Assembly: GCA_963742535.1 (NCBI GenBank)
Contig: CAVUMC010000002.1
Span: forward strand, 558,001-622,000
Direction: 5' to 3'
Length of the DNA: 64,000 bases
From: VRUE01 sp963742535
GTDB lineage: Bacteria > Actinomycetota > Thermoleophilia > Solirubrobacterales > 70-9
Both the position numbers and the translations under genes were made by a program. The notes under the pieces are model-generated. The model searched no databases and had not been told where the DNA came from. It was given only the letters and a program-made list of their open reading frames with translations. Shown here one piece after another: positions 14,496 through 23,204 of this stretch; the first letter of the stretch is position 1, and every line of letters begins with the position of its first letter.

Positions 14496-16607
14496 CTAGC
14501 CGGACGTTGCGGCGAGCTGCTCGGCGGCGCGACCTGCGTGGCGCTCGCGCAGCTCCTCCTGGACGCTGCGGCGCTGGCCATTCTCCGACACGCGGCGGCT
14601 CCACTCGCCATCCGCATCGAGTTCCCAAGCGTTGGCGTTGTCGGCGAAGCAACGCTCGATCACGTCGAGCAGCTCGGCCCGCAGGTCCGGGGCCTCGACC
14701 GGGGCGACGAGCTCAACCCGGCTGTCGAGGTTGCGCGGCATCAGGTCGGCCGAGCCCATCAGGACGCGGGTCTCCTCGCCGCGCTGGAAGGAGTAGATGC
14801 GCGAGTGCTCGAGGAAGCGGCCGACGATCGAGACGACCCGGATGTTCTCCGAAATGCCGGGTACGCCCGGCCGCAGGCAGCAGATGCCGCGCACGTTGAG
14901 GTCGACCCGAACCCCCGCACTCGACGCCTCATACAGCGCCCGAATGCAGGCAGCGTCGACCAGCGAATTCATCTTCAGCGCGATCCGCGCCTCTTCCCCC
15001 GCTTTGTGAGCGGCCACCGTCGCCTCGATCTCCTCGAGGATGCGGTCGCGCATCGTCGTCGGCGCGACCAGCAGCTTGCGTGACTCGGCCGGGCGCCCGT
15101 AGCCGGTGAGGAAGTTGAACATCTCGGCAACGTCGGCACCGATCTCCTCGTCGGCGGTGAAGAGACCAAGGTCCGTGTAAAGGCGGGCGGTGGTCGGGTT
15201 GTAGTTGCCGGTGCCGATGTGGACGTACTCACGCACCCTGTCGCCCTCACGACGGGCGACGAGGATTGCCTTTACGTGCGTCTTCAGGCCGGGAATGCCG
15301 TAGACGACGTGGACGCCGGCCTCCTCCAGCGACTTTGCCCAGTGGATGTTGGCCTCCTCGTCGAAGCGGGCCTTCAGCTCGACCATGCAGACCGCCTGCT
15401 TGCCGCGTTCGGAGGCGCGGATCAGCGAGGGGACGAGCGGCGAGTCGTCGCTGGTCCGGTACACGGTCTGCTTGATCGCCAGCACGTCGGGGTCGGCGAC
15501 AGCCTGCTCGACAAAGCGCTCGACCGAGCTGGAGAAAGAGTCGTAGGGATGGTGGACAAGCAGGTCGCCTTGACGGATCGCGGCGAACATGTCGCAGGGC
15601 TCATCGTCCTCGCCCAGCAGGCGCGATTGCGTCACCGGCGTCCAGGGCGCATAGCGCAGCTCGGCGTGACCGGGGACGTCGGCGATCGTGCCCAGGTCGG
15701 CGAGATCGATCAGGCCGTCGACGTCGTAGACCTCGCGGTCCTCGAGCCGCAGCGCGTCGATCAGCTGCTGGCGCAGCTTCGGATTCATCCCCGCGGCGAT
15801 CTCGAGCCGCACGACCTCACCGAAGCGGCGGCGGCGGATCTCGTCCTGAACCGCCTGCAGCAGGTCGTCGGCCTCATCGGAGACAGTGAAGTCGGCGTCG
15901 CGGGTGACGCGGAAGTAGCCGTAATCGACGACCTCGGTGCCGGGGAAGAGCGCGTCGAGGTTTGCCGCGATCACCTCCTCCAGCGGCACGAAGGTTTTGC
16001 CGCCCTCACCAACTGGGAGGAAGCGGCCGAGCAGCTCCTTCGGCACCTTGACCCGGGCGATGATCTCGCTGCCGCTCTCAGGGTCGCGCAGCAGCACGCC
16101 GAGGCTGAGCGAGAGGTTGGAGATGTAGGGGAAGGGCCTGCCGAGGCCGATCACCAGCGGCGTCAGCGCCGGGAAGACCTGCTCGTGGAAGCGGGTATCG
16201 ATCTCGCGCCGCTCCTCCTCACTGGCCGAGTCGAGCGAGACGATGCGGATCCCCTCCTGCTCCAGGGCGGGACGCAGCTTGCCTTCGAAGCAAGCCTGCA
16301 GGCGCCGGTCCAGCTCCAGAACCCGAGCCTGGATCAGGTCGATCTGCTCGCCCGGCCTCAGCCCGTCGGGGCCGCGGGCCTCGATCCCGGCGTCGAGCTG
16401 GTCGAACAGCCCCGCCACCCGCACCATGTAGAACTCGTCGAGGTTGGAGGCGTAGATCGCGCAGAAGCGCAGCTGCTCCAGCAACGGCACTTCAGGGTCT
16501 TCGGTGAGCTCCAGCACCCGCTGGTTGAAGTCGAGCCAGGAGAGCTCGCGGTTGAAGTAGAGCGCCGGATCGTCGATGCGCTCATCGTACTGCCGCAGCA
16601 CCGCCAT
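14496..16607 (-). CDS. ppk: Polyphosphate kinase 1
   Basis: 703 aa from the ATG at 16607 with AAAGGG upstream, the normal PPK1 length. It polymerises the gamma-phosphate of ATP into inorganic polyphosphate, reversibly. The N-terminal domain is marked by YFNRELSWLDFNQRVLELTED. The phospholipase-D-like catalytic halves show QTVYRTSDDSPLV, VELKARFDEEANIHWAKSLE, VYGIPGLKTHVKA with the autophosphorylated-His context, YVHIGTGNYNPTTARLYTD and LMGSADLMPRNLD. It follows the PHP-glycosyltransferase by 10 nt. A PHO-box-like array precedes that gene, so phosphate starvation probably induces both. Confidence 0.95.
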   Translation of the reverse strand: MAVLRQYDERIDDPALYFNRELSWLDFNQRVLELTEDPEVPLLEQLRFCAIYASNLDEFYMVRVAGLFDQLDAGIEARGPDGLRPGEQIDLIQARVLELDRRLQACFEGKLRPALEQEGIRIVSLDSASEEERREIDTRFHEQVFPALTPLVIGLGRPFPYISNLSLSLGVLLRDPESGSEIIARVKVPKELLGRFLPVGEGGKTFVPLEEVIAANLDALFPGTEVVDYGYFRVTRDADFTVSDEADDLLQAVQDEIRRRRFGEVVRLEIAAGMNPKLRQQLIDALRLEDREVYDVDGLIDLADLGTIADVPGHAELRYAPWTPVTQSRLLGEDDEPCDMFAAIRQGDLLVHHPYDSFSSSVERFVEQAVADPDVLAIKQTVYRTSDDSPLVPSLIRASERGKQAVCMVELKARFDEEANIHWAKSLEEAGVHVVYGIPGLKTHVKAILVARREGDRVREYVHIGTGNYNPTTARLYTDLGLFTADEEIGADVAEMFNFLTGYGRPAESRKLLVAPTTMRDRILEEIEATVAAHKAGEEARIALKMNSLVDAACIRALYEASSAGVRVDLNVRGICCLRPGVPGISENIRVVSIVGRFLEHSRIYSFQRGEETRVLMGSADLMPRNLDSRVELVAPVEAPDLRAELLDVIERCFADNANAWELDADGEWSRRVSENGQRRSVQEELRERHAGRAAEQLAATSG

Positions 16608-16617
16608 CCCTTTCGCT

Positions 16618-18945
16618 TCAGGCCGCGTGCACGGGCGCAGCGCTTCCGACTTTGGCCACACCTGAGGGTGGTGAAAGTCGGTTGGGCGTCTCAATGCCGA
16701 GCGCGCGGCGATAGCCGTCGGCGAGCTGCTCCATCGCCCGGTCCCAGGAGCGCGCACGGGCGGCGCGGACGGCCGAGGAGCCGAGGTGGCGGCGCAGCAA
16801 AGGCGAGGCGGCCAGCTGCAGCAACGTGCCGGCGAGGTGATCGGCGTCGGCCTGACAGAGCATGCCGGTGTGGCGATTCTCGACCAGTGAGGCCGGCCCG
16901 CCCTCGGCGACGGCGACAACGGGCAGACCACTGGCACCCGCCTCGAGCACGACCTGGCCGTAGGTGTCAGTGGTCGAGCAGAAGAGGAAGACGTCGGCGC
17001 TGGCGTAAGCGCGGGCCAGGTCCTCGCCCTCGAGCCAGCCAAGGAAGGTCGCGTGCTCGCCGAGGCGGGCACGCAGCTCCCCCTCCTCGGGGCCGCCGCC
17101 CGCCAGCAGCAGGTGCAGCCGGGGGTCGACCTCGCGGGCGCGCAGGAAGCTCTCGGCGAGCAGGTCCACCCCCTTCTCGCGGGTGAGCCGCCCGGCGTAG
17201 AGAACCTTGACCTCGCCCGGGTAGGCCGCGCGGGCAGCCTTGCCGGGGTCGAAGCGGGAGACGTCGACGCCGCGCTCCCAGCGGCCCAGCTTGCTCCCGT
17301 CGATGCCGAGCGCGAGCAGCGAGCGGTCCGCCGCAGGGCTCGGTGAGAGAACCAACGAGGGCGCACCGTAGAAGGCGCTCATGGCTCCTTTGGCGAGCTC
17401 CTCCGTACCGCCGTCGCCGCTGCGCAGGCCGGCGTAGGTGACGAGCTCGGTGTGGTAGCTGGCGACCAGCGGCGTGCCGGCGATCCGGTTGAGCAGCGTC
17501 GCAGCGATGCCAGCGGGCCCGGGCGCGGTGACGTGGACCAGGTCATAGCGGCCCTCGGCCAGTGTCTCGGCAAGGCCGGGCAGGCCAGGAACGCCGAGGC
17601 TCATTCCCTCGTAGAAGGGAACCTCGAGCTCGGCGGCAGCGGGCAGGCGGCGATCGACGCCGGCGTCGGTGCCGACAACCTCGATCTCGAAACCGGGCAC
17701 GCCGAGCTCGCGAATCTTCTCGATCGTCGCGCTGACCCCGTGCACGGCGCCGATTCCGTCGGCGATCAGCGCCACTCGCGGCCATTCCGCCCGGCTGGCG
17801 AGCTTCGCCTTCTCGGCACCGAGGAAGGTGGTCGCAGGGACGTATGGCACCGCTGGAATGACCGCGTCGAAGAGGCCACCGACAGCACCGGCGAGGTTGC
17901 CTTCGCGGGCGCCGGCCGCTCCCTGCTCGATCGCGTGGCGCAAACGCCGCTCGTGGGTACGGCGGGCGCGGCGGTAGAGGTCGGCGTGTGAGAAGTCCTC
18001 GGCCTGCAGGTAGGCGAGCAGCTCGCGGCCGCGCAGGTCGAGCTCAACCGAGGCGAGCCAAGCATCGAGCAAGGCACGGGCATCCCCCGGACCGATGTCG
18101 GCGGCGACCTTGCCCTCGCGGGCGGCGCCCTCACTGATCGTGCGCTGGGCGATCTTCAGCACCACCGTTGGGTCGACTGTCCCGGTGCCGTCCTCCCCAG
18201 GGTTCGAATCGGACGTGTCGGAACCAGAGAGGACCAGGGCGCGCGTGGCCAACGCCATCGCGGCGTGAGCCCACTTGGCGGCGCTGCCCTGTTCGCCGCC
18301 GGCCTCGGCGGCGCCGGCGCGCATCTGCCGCAGAAACTCTTCCGGCGTGGCGGCCGCGGGCACCGCGGTGAAGGTGCGGCCGATATCCACGCCGGCATGG
18401 TCGTCGGAGCCGCCGATGCCGGTGCCCCCGTGCGTCTCGGTGTAGATCGCGGCGGGCATGTTGAGCTCCGCCGCGCGCGAGCCGTTGCGCACCTCCCAGA
18501 TCGGGAAGAGCTCGGCGAGGCGACGGCGGTGCCGCGGCGCCAGCGGCGCGTCGACGTTGTAGAACGGGTGCGCCAGGGCGCAGGCGATCTCGTTTTGGTC
18601 AAGGTATGCGGCGCAGGCCTCGAGGTCGCCGGCGTTTGCCTGCAGCCACTCATGGTCTCCGGGAGTGATCCCGTAACAGAGGACGTGAACCGCCTGGGGC
18701 TCGCCGGCGAAGCGAGCGGTCAGCTCCTCGGAGACGAAGCAATCAGGACGGTCGGCCAGCTCGAGGCAACCGTCGATCGTGTCGTGATCGGTGATCGTGA
18801 CGAAGTCCATCCCCCGCTGCTTGGCAAGCTCGTAGACCTCCACGGGAGGGGTAGCGCACTCGGGCAGTCCGAGCGAGCGCTGAACGCCCAGCCGCGAGAG
18901 CTGCGAGGCGGTGGAGTGGCAATGCAGATCAACACGGGAAGCCAT
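16618..18945 (-). CDS. PHP phosphoesterase domain fused to GT4 glycosyltransferase
   Basis: 775 aa. Residues about 1-230 form a PHP domain: VDLHCHSTASQ, VTITDHDTIDG, CALAHPFYN and IGGSDDHAG supply the metal-binding His and Asp residues. Residues about 370-750 form a GT-B glycosyltransferase: GIGAVHGVSATIEKIRELG, YHTELVTYAG, VLYAGRLTREKGVDLLAESF, and FCSTTDTYGQVVLEAGASGLPVV, which carries the sugar-nucleotide Glu. It could add and trim a phosphorylated sugar on an envelope lipid or glycan. AGGGAG precedes the ATG. It lies 63 bp downstream of a PHO-box-like array and directly before ppk. Confidence 0.85.
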   Translation of the reverse strand: MASRVDLHCHSTASQLSRLGVQRSLGLPECATPPVEVYELAKQRGMDFVTITDHDTIDGCLELADRPDCFVSEELTARFAGEPQAVHVLCYGITPGDHEWLQANAGDLEACAAYLDQNEIACALAHPFYNVDAPLAPRHRRRLAELFPIWEVRNGSRAAELNMPAAIYTETHGGTGIGGSDDHAGVDIGRTFTAVPAAATPEEFLRQMRAGAAEAGGEQGSAAKWAHAAMALATRALVLSGSDTSDSNPGEDGTGTVDPTVVLKIAQRTISEGAAREGKVAADIGPGDARALLDAWLASVELDLRGRELLAYLQAEDFSHADLYRRARRTHERRLRHAIEQGAAGAREGNLAGAVGGLFDAVIPAVPYVPATTFLGAEKAKLASRAEWPRVALIADGIGAVHGVSATIEKIRELGVPGFEIEVVGTDAGVDRRLPAAAELEVPFYEGMSLGVPGLPGLAETLAEGRYDLVHVTAPGPAGIAATLLNRIAGTPLVASYHTELVTYAGLRSGDGGTEELAKGAMSAFYGAPSLVLSPSPAADRSLLALGIDGSKLGRWERGVDVSRFDPGKAARAAYPGEVKVLYAGRLTREKGVDLLAESFLRAREVDPRLHLLLAGGGPEEGELRARLGEHATFLGWLEGEDLARAYASADVFLFCSTTDTYGQVVLEAGASGLPVVAVAEGGPASLVENRHTGMLCQADADHLAGTLLQLAASPLLRRHLGSSAVRAARARSWDRAMEQLADGYRRALGIETPNRLSPPSGVAKVGSAAPVHAA

Positions 18946-19007
18946 CGGTGTCTCCCTTGTCTAGTCGTTTCAGTCCCCTCCAGAATTCGCTATTAGCAGG
19001 GAAAAAA

Positions 19008-19046
19008 TGTGAACGGCCGGAGAAATCGGGGTGAACATCCCGTGAC
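19008..19046 (-). promoter_or_regulatory. PHO-box-like array D, upstream of PHP-glycosyltransferase/ppk
   Basis: Hexamers at 19008, 19019, 19030 and 19041 (TGTGAA, GGAGAA, GGTGAA, CGTGAC on the plus strand) repeat every 11 bp. On the minus strand, towards the genes, two units read GTTCACA and GTTCACC, the known PhoP core in Streptomyces. Four in-phase units 63-101 bp before the ATG suggest PhoP-dependent control of the whole ppk operon. Confidence 0.6.
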
Positions 19047-19085
19047 CGGCGCCGGCTGCCACAACCGCGCAGCCAAGCGGACGAC

Positions 19086-20615
19086 TCAGCTGACGAGCAA
19101 CAGCGTGAGGCTGCGGTGCTTGACTCCGCTGCCCACCAGGCTCACCGTGAGCCGGTGACGGGGGGCCTTGTTCAGCATCCCGAGGCCGCCGCCGCTGATC
19201 TTGATCCGGATGAGCCTTGCCTTGCCGGAAGCGATCCGGAAGCGCTGCTTGCCCAGCACAACGCCCTTGCCACGACCCGAGGCACGCCCCTTGGCGGAGC
19301 CTTTGATCGCGCCGGCGACAACCAGCTTTACGACGCCGCGACACTCGCCGCCCTTGGCGGGACAGCGCATCAGCAGCCGCGCCTTGCCTTTCTTCACCTT
19401 TGCCTGGCCGGCGGCCCTGGCCTGGCCGGGGGCGGGCGGGGAAGGCTTTGGCACCTCCAGCGCGGCGCTCGTCTGGGCCGTCGAGCCCGCCGCGTTCGCC
19501 GCGGTTACGCGGCAGGAGTAAGCCCCGGCAGCGGTCGGCACGTAGGAGGCCGCCGCGGCCCCGGGCACCTCGGCGCCGTCGCGGAGCCACTGATGAGAGA
19601 AGCCGCTCGGGGCCCGGTAAAGCTGCGATCCCGGCTCGTCACCGGCCCAGCTTCCCTGCGAGCAGCTCAGCGTCCCACCGATGGCCGCGGCGCCGCCGAC
19701 CGCCGGGACTGAGATCGCATGCGGGGGGTTCTGCAAGATGGGCAAGCGTGCGTACTGGACCGAGGCGCCGACGGTCGGCAGTATGCCGCCGCCGCTGCCG
19801 CCGAGGTCGGCATAGGAGATCGAGCCGGGCGAATCTTCGTTGGCCCAGTAAACGCGCCGGGTTTCGGGGTCGATTGCGACGCCGCGGGGGTACACGGTGT
19901 TGCCGCCGCTGACGTTGAGGTTGCCACCGCCCCCGGAGCCGTCGAGATTGGTATAGCCGATGGGAGGCGCGCTTTCGTCGTTCGACCAGTAGAGCCGCTT
20001 GGCTATGGGGTCGATCGCGACACCGTCGGGTGCGTTGATAACGGCGCCGGTCGTATTGAGCGCGCCGCCGCCGGAGCCGTCGAGGTTGGCGTAGGCGATT
20101 TCGTCGCTGGTGATGGTGGCCCAGTAGATGCGCCCGGCCGCAGGATCGACGGCAGGGCCCTCAGCCGCGAAGACGGGAGCGGCCCCGGTGTTGAGAACGC
20201 CGCCGCCGGAACCATCGAGTCTGGCGTAGGCAATGCTGCCGGAGTTTGCCCAGTAGATGCGCCGGGCGACGGGATCGATCGTCGCACCCGACGGTGAGCT
20301 GAAGGTCGCACCGGTGGTGTTGAGGGCACCACGGCCACTGCCATCGAGGTTGGCGACCGAAACCCCGCTTTCGCCGACCCAGTAGATCTTGTTGGCGGCG
20401 CTGTCGATCGCCACTCCGCGCGGAAAGCTCGTGGTACCGCCGCTGAGTGGAAGAACACCGCCGCCGCTCCCATCGAGTGCGGCGAAGGGGAGCTGCATGG
20501 TGTTGTCGGTCCAGTAGACCCGGCCGGCCGCGGAGACGGAGCCAGGGAGCGCGAGCAGGACAACTGCAATCGCAACGGCAGTCGCGAGGGCTGTCAATCG
20601 GTTCACCGAGTTCAT
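19086..20615 (-). CDS. Secreted protein with YWTD-type propeller repeats and Ig-like domain
   Basis: About 509 aa from the ATG at 20615, giving a good signal peptide ending LPGSVSAA; a TTG at 20636 is possible. Six or more repeats of the form RIYWANxxxxxIxYAxLDGSGGG (about 30-270) match low-density-lipoprotein-receptor YWTD beta-propeller blades. An Ig/PKD-like domain follows (HQWLRDGAEVPGA, AGAYSCRVTAANAAG at about 330-385), then a basic C-terminal domain. It is probably a cell-surface binding or scaffold protein. It lies 14 bp after the CHAD pair and may be the last gene of that transcript. Confidence 0.75.
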   Translation of the reverse strand: MNSVNRLTALATAVAIAVVLLALPGSVSAAGRVYWTDNTMQLPFAALDGSGGGVLPLSGGTTSFPRGVAIDSAANKIYWVGESGVSVANLDGSGRGALNTTGATFSSPSGATIDPVARRIYWANSGSIAYARLDGSGGGVLNTGAAPVFAAEGPAVDPAAGRIYWATITSDEIAYANLDGSGGGALNTTGAVINAPDGVAIDPIAKRLYWSNDESAPPIGYTNLDGSGGGGNLNVSGGNTVYPRGVAIDPETRRVYWANEDSPGSISYADLGGSGGGILPTVGASVQYARLPILQNPPHAISVPAVGGAAAIGGTLSCSQGSWAGDEPGSQLYRAPSGFSHQWLRDGAEVPGAAAASYVPTAAGAYSCRVTAANAAGSTAQTSAALEVPKPSPPAPGQARAAGQAKVKKGKARLLMRCPAKGGECRGVVKLVVAGAIKGSAKGRASGRGKGVVLGKQRFRIASGKARLIRIKISGGGLGMLNKAPRHRLTVSLVGSGVKHRSLTLLLVS

Positions 20616-20628
20616 CGCCAAGCCGAGC

Positions 20629-21039
20629 TTAGTCAAGCGCAGCCCAGGTGCCGCGGCTCGCCTCGGCTTGCCAGAGCTCGGCGAACTCGCAGAAGAGGCG
20701 CTGGCGGCGCTCGCGCAGGATGGCCTCGACCGAGCCGATGCCCTCGACTTTGCTCAGCATCAGGTCGCAGTCGTGGAGGTCGCCGAGGACCGATTGCAGT
20801 TGCTTGGCCGCCTGGCGCGCCTGCTCTGCCTCGTCGCCAAGGCAAGGACCGAAGAGCTCGAGCACGTAGCGCAGGCGCTTGGCGGCGATGCGCATGCTGT
20901 GCTGCTCTTCGCTCGCCTCCGGCGCGAGGGCGTCGTCGGCGAAGCCGCGCAACTCATCGAGGCGCGTCGCGACGATCCGGGTGACGTTTGGGCGCAGTGC
21001 CCCGGCGGGATCCAAGCCCTCAACCGCACGTGCCTTCAT
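20629..21039 (-). CDS. CHAD-domain protein, second half
   Basis: 136 aa. HSMRIAAKRLRYVLELF (about 47-63) is the second helical repeat of a CHAD domain, with the conserved basic residues that bind polyphosphate; LGDLHDCDLML is a further CHAD motif. Full CHAD domains are about 280 aa with two such repeats. This gene holds only the second and starts by TGATG overlap with the gene holding the first. It is either a natural two-subunit form or the result of a 1-base loss at about 21040. Confidence 0.75.
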   Translation of the reverse strand: MKARAVEGLDPAGALRPNVTRIVATRLDELRGFADDALAPEASEEQHSMRIAAKRLRYVLELFGPCLGDEAEQARQAAKQLQSVLGDLHDCDLMLSKVEGIGSVEAILRERRQRLFCEFAELWQAEASRGTWAALD

Positions 21040-21509
21040 CAGCCCGCCGCCTTTGCGAGCTTCTTGAGGCGCCGTCGTAGCTTGCGCAGCCGCTTTGGAG
21101 CAACGTGGGGAAGCAGCTCATCGTTGGCCTTGCACTGGCGTGCGCGTCGTTCCTCGATCAGGTTGCGCAAGGCCACCCGATCGGCCTCCGCTGCTTCGGC
21201 GGCGAGCTTTTCCAGCATCTCGATTTCGACGTCCGCGTCGCGCCGCTCACCGAGCGCGTCAGCAAGGACCTTGACCTTCTTCAGCGCCTTACGATGGCGC
21301 TTGTGCGGGAAGCAGGGCTCAAAGATCTCCAGCGCCGCCCGCAGTCGCCGCGTTGCCACCCGCATGTCATGGACCCGCTCGACTTGTTCGAGGTCGAGAA
21401 CGCCCTCGGAGTGGGCGAAGACCTCCTTCGAGCGAACCCGAATCGTTTTCGCCGCGGCCCTGGCGAACGAGCCTTCGCAGTCGAGCTTGACCTTGCGGGC
21501 GCTGGCCAC
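21039..21509 (-). CDS. CHAD-domain protein, first half
   Basis: 156 aa. VHDMRVATRRLRAALEIFEPCF (about 47-68) is the first CHAD repeat, followed by LADALGERRDADVEIEML. CHAD domains bind inorganic polyphosphate through these His/Arg/Lys-rich helices and often sit near ppk or ppx, as here. It ends KKLAKAAG exactly at the joint between halves, and the second half continues in another frame. It lies 52 bp after ppx on the same strand. Confidence 0.78.
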   Translation of the reverse strand: MASARKVKLDCEGSFARAAAKTIRVRSKEVFAHSEGVLDLEQVERVHDMRVATRRLRAALEIFEPCFPHKRHRKALKKVKVLADALGERRDADVEIEMLEKLAAEAAEADRVALRNLIEERRARQCKANDELLPHVAPKRLRKLRRRLKKLAKAAG

Positions 21510-21561
21510 GCTACGAGGCTAGACGACCGCGAACGCCGCCAGCCGAACTTCCCCCTGCTAA

Positions 21562-22470
21562 TCAGGCGACGAGGCGCAGGCGCGAGCCGCTGGTATTGCC
21601 GTTGAGCAGGTCGAGGACGACGCCCTCGCGCAACCCTCCCTTGCCGATCTGCAGTGGCTGGCCCAGCAGCTCGGAGATCTTCTCCAATAGCAAGACGCCG
21701 GTGGTGAGAATGCGCACTCGTTCAGGATCGAGCTCGAAGCGGCGGGCGACGTCAGCAGCTGGATCGCCGCAGAGCACTCGCACCCCCCGCTCCAACGTCT
21801 CGTACTCGAGCACGGCGCCGACCAGGCGCCGCAGCGAAGTGGCGCTGCCGCCGACCGCAACCGCTTGTGTCGGGTGCTCGATCTCGACCCCGGCGAAGAT
21901 GTCGTCGATGCGGTCGCGGACCTTGCGGATCTCGGCCGCCGAGGGCGGATCGGAGGAGATCAGCTCGTCGGCGAGCACGCCGGAGCCAACCCGCCAAGAG
22001 CGCACCTCCTCGGCACCGCCGGGAACCGTGCCGAGGATCACCTCAGAGGAGCCACCGCCGACGTCGACGACGCCGACCCGACCCTCGACCGGGTGGCCCA
22101 GGGTCTTGGTCGCACCGATGAAGGAAAGTCTCCCCTCCTCCTCGTCGCTCAGGACCTCGACCGGAATCCCCGCCGACTCGCCGATTGCGGCCGCAACGTC
22201 ATCGCCGTTAGAGGCCTCGCGCACCGCCGCCGTCGCCACCGCCCGGATCTCCTTCGCGCCAAGCTCTTTGGCGAGGCGGACCTGGGTCGCGACGACGTCG
22301 CAGACTTCATCGACCTTCTTCGAGCGGATCGCACCGTCGTCGTCAAGCGCCTTATTGATCCGGGTGTAGGCGCGCTGCTCCATGACCTTCTTCAATTGGC
22401 CATCGATCGGCTCCGCGACTAGGACTCGCGTCGTGTTGGAACCGATATCTATCGCGGCGCAGAGAGTCAC
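21562..22470 (-). CDS. ppx: Exopolyphosphatase / guanosine pentaphosphatase family (Ppx/GppA)
   Basis: About 302 aa from the GTG at 22470, giving VTLCAAIDIGSNTTRVLV at the very N-terminus, the phosphate-1 motif of the ASKHA fold. GVVDVGGGSSEVILG (about 130) is the second phosphate loop and VAVGGSATSLRRL (about 215) the adenosine-side loop. It should release Pi from polyphosphate ends or hydrolyse pppGpp. It lies in the phoU-ppx-CHAD stretch opposite in function to ppk. An upstream start at 22521 is less likely. Confidence 0.88.
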   Translation of the reverse strand: MTLCAAIDIGSNTTRVLVAEPIDGQLKKVMEQRAYTRINKALDDDGAIRSKKVDEVCDVVATQVRLAKELGAKEIRAVATAAVREASNGDDVAAAIGESAGIPVEVLSDEEEGRLSFIGATKTLGHPVEGRVGVVDVGGGSSEVILGTVPGGAEEVRSWRVGSGVLADELISSDPPSAAEIRKVRDRIDDIFAGVEIEHPTQAVAVGGSATSLRRLVGAVLEYETLERGVRVLCGDPAADVARRFELDPERVRILTTGVLLLEKISELLGQPLQIGKGGLREGVVLDLLNGNTSGSRLRLVA

Positions 22471-22517
22471 GGCACTCTTGTCATGTTCCCAAACGGGGCG
22501 GATCGCAACCCGCGCGC

Positions 22518-23201
22518 TCAACTCGGGTGTGAGGCGTCCTCGAACTCCTGGAACAGCCCGGTGACGACAAAAGCAACCTGCTCGCCGATGTCAACGGCGT
22601 TGTCGCCGATCCGCTCGATTGCCCGCGCGCCCAAGAGCATCGTCATCGCCCACTCGCGCTTGTCAGCGTCATCGCCGATCTCGAGCGCGAGACGGAAACA
22701 TTCGCGGTTGAGATTGTCGACCGCATCGTCCTGGCGCACGAGGTCCCTCGCCAATTCGATGTCGCGATCCTCGAAAGACCGCTTGGCCTGGCTGATCAGG
22801 GTCTTGGTCTGGGCACCCATGGCCAGGATCAGCTTCACCATCTCCTGATCGGAGGGCGGCTCGTTGCCGGTCAACGGGATCAGCTTGCAGATGTTCACGC
22901 ACTGGTCACCCATCCGCTCGATGTTCTTCAGCACGTGCAGCAGGGCCGAGATCAGGCGCAGGTCAGTTGCGACCGGTGACTGCGTGGCCAGCAGGGTGAT
23001 CAGCGCCTGATGCACCTCGAGGTAACGGCCGTCGATGCGATCATCGTCGGCAACGACGATCTGGGCCAGCTCGACGTCTTGATGCTCGACCGCCTCCAAA
23101 GTGCGGCTGAGGGAGGCACTGACCAGATCGAGGCCGCCCAAGGCGCTTGCCTCGAGGCGGTCCAGCTCCTCCTGATATTCGACCCTGGCGGTGCCCGGCA
23201 T
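22518..23201 (-). CDS. phoU: Phosphate-specific transport system accessory protein PhoU
   Basis: 227 aa with two PhoU three-helix repeats. MGDQCVNICKLI (about 96-107) and RIGDNAVDIGEQVAFVV (about 195-211) are the paired metal-cluster motifs (ExxxD type). PhoU links the Pst transporter to the phosphate two-component system and holds the Pho regulon off when phosphate is plentiful. It begins 3 bp after pstB and ends just before ppx, in the classical order. Confidence 0.93.
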   Translation of the reverse strand: MPGTARVEYQEELDRLEASALGGLDLVSASLSRTLEAVEHQDVELAQIVVADDDRIDGRYLEVHQALITLLATQSPVATDLRLISALLHVLKNIERMGDQCVNICKLIPLTGNEPPSDQEMVKLILAMGAQTKTLISQAKRSFEDRDIELARDLVRQDDAVDNLNRECFRLALEIGDDADKREWAMTMLLGARAIERIGDNAVDIGEQVAFVVTGLFQEFEDASHPS

Positions 23202-23204
23202 GGC

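Noticed and set aside
15219..17186. Long plus-strand frame of 655 codons opposite ppk and the glycosyltransferase
   Set aside because: It is antisense to two clear genes; long antisense frames are common at this GC content and it matches no family.
18970..19590. Minus-strand frame of 206 codons
   Set aside because: It overlaps the YWTD-repeat gene and PHO-box array D and is Arg/Gly-rich shadow sequence.
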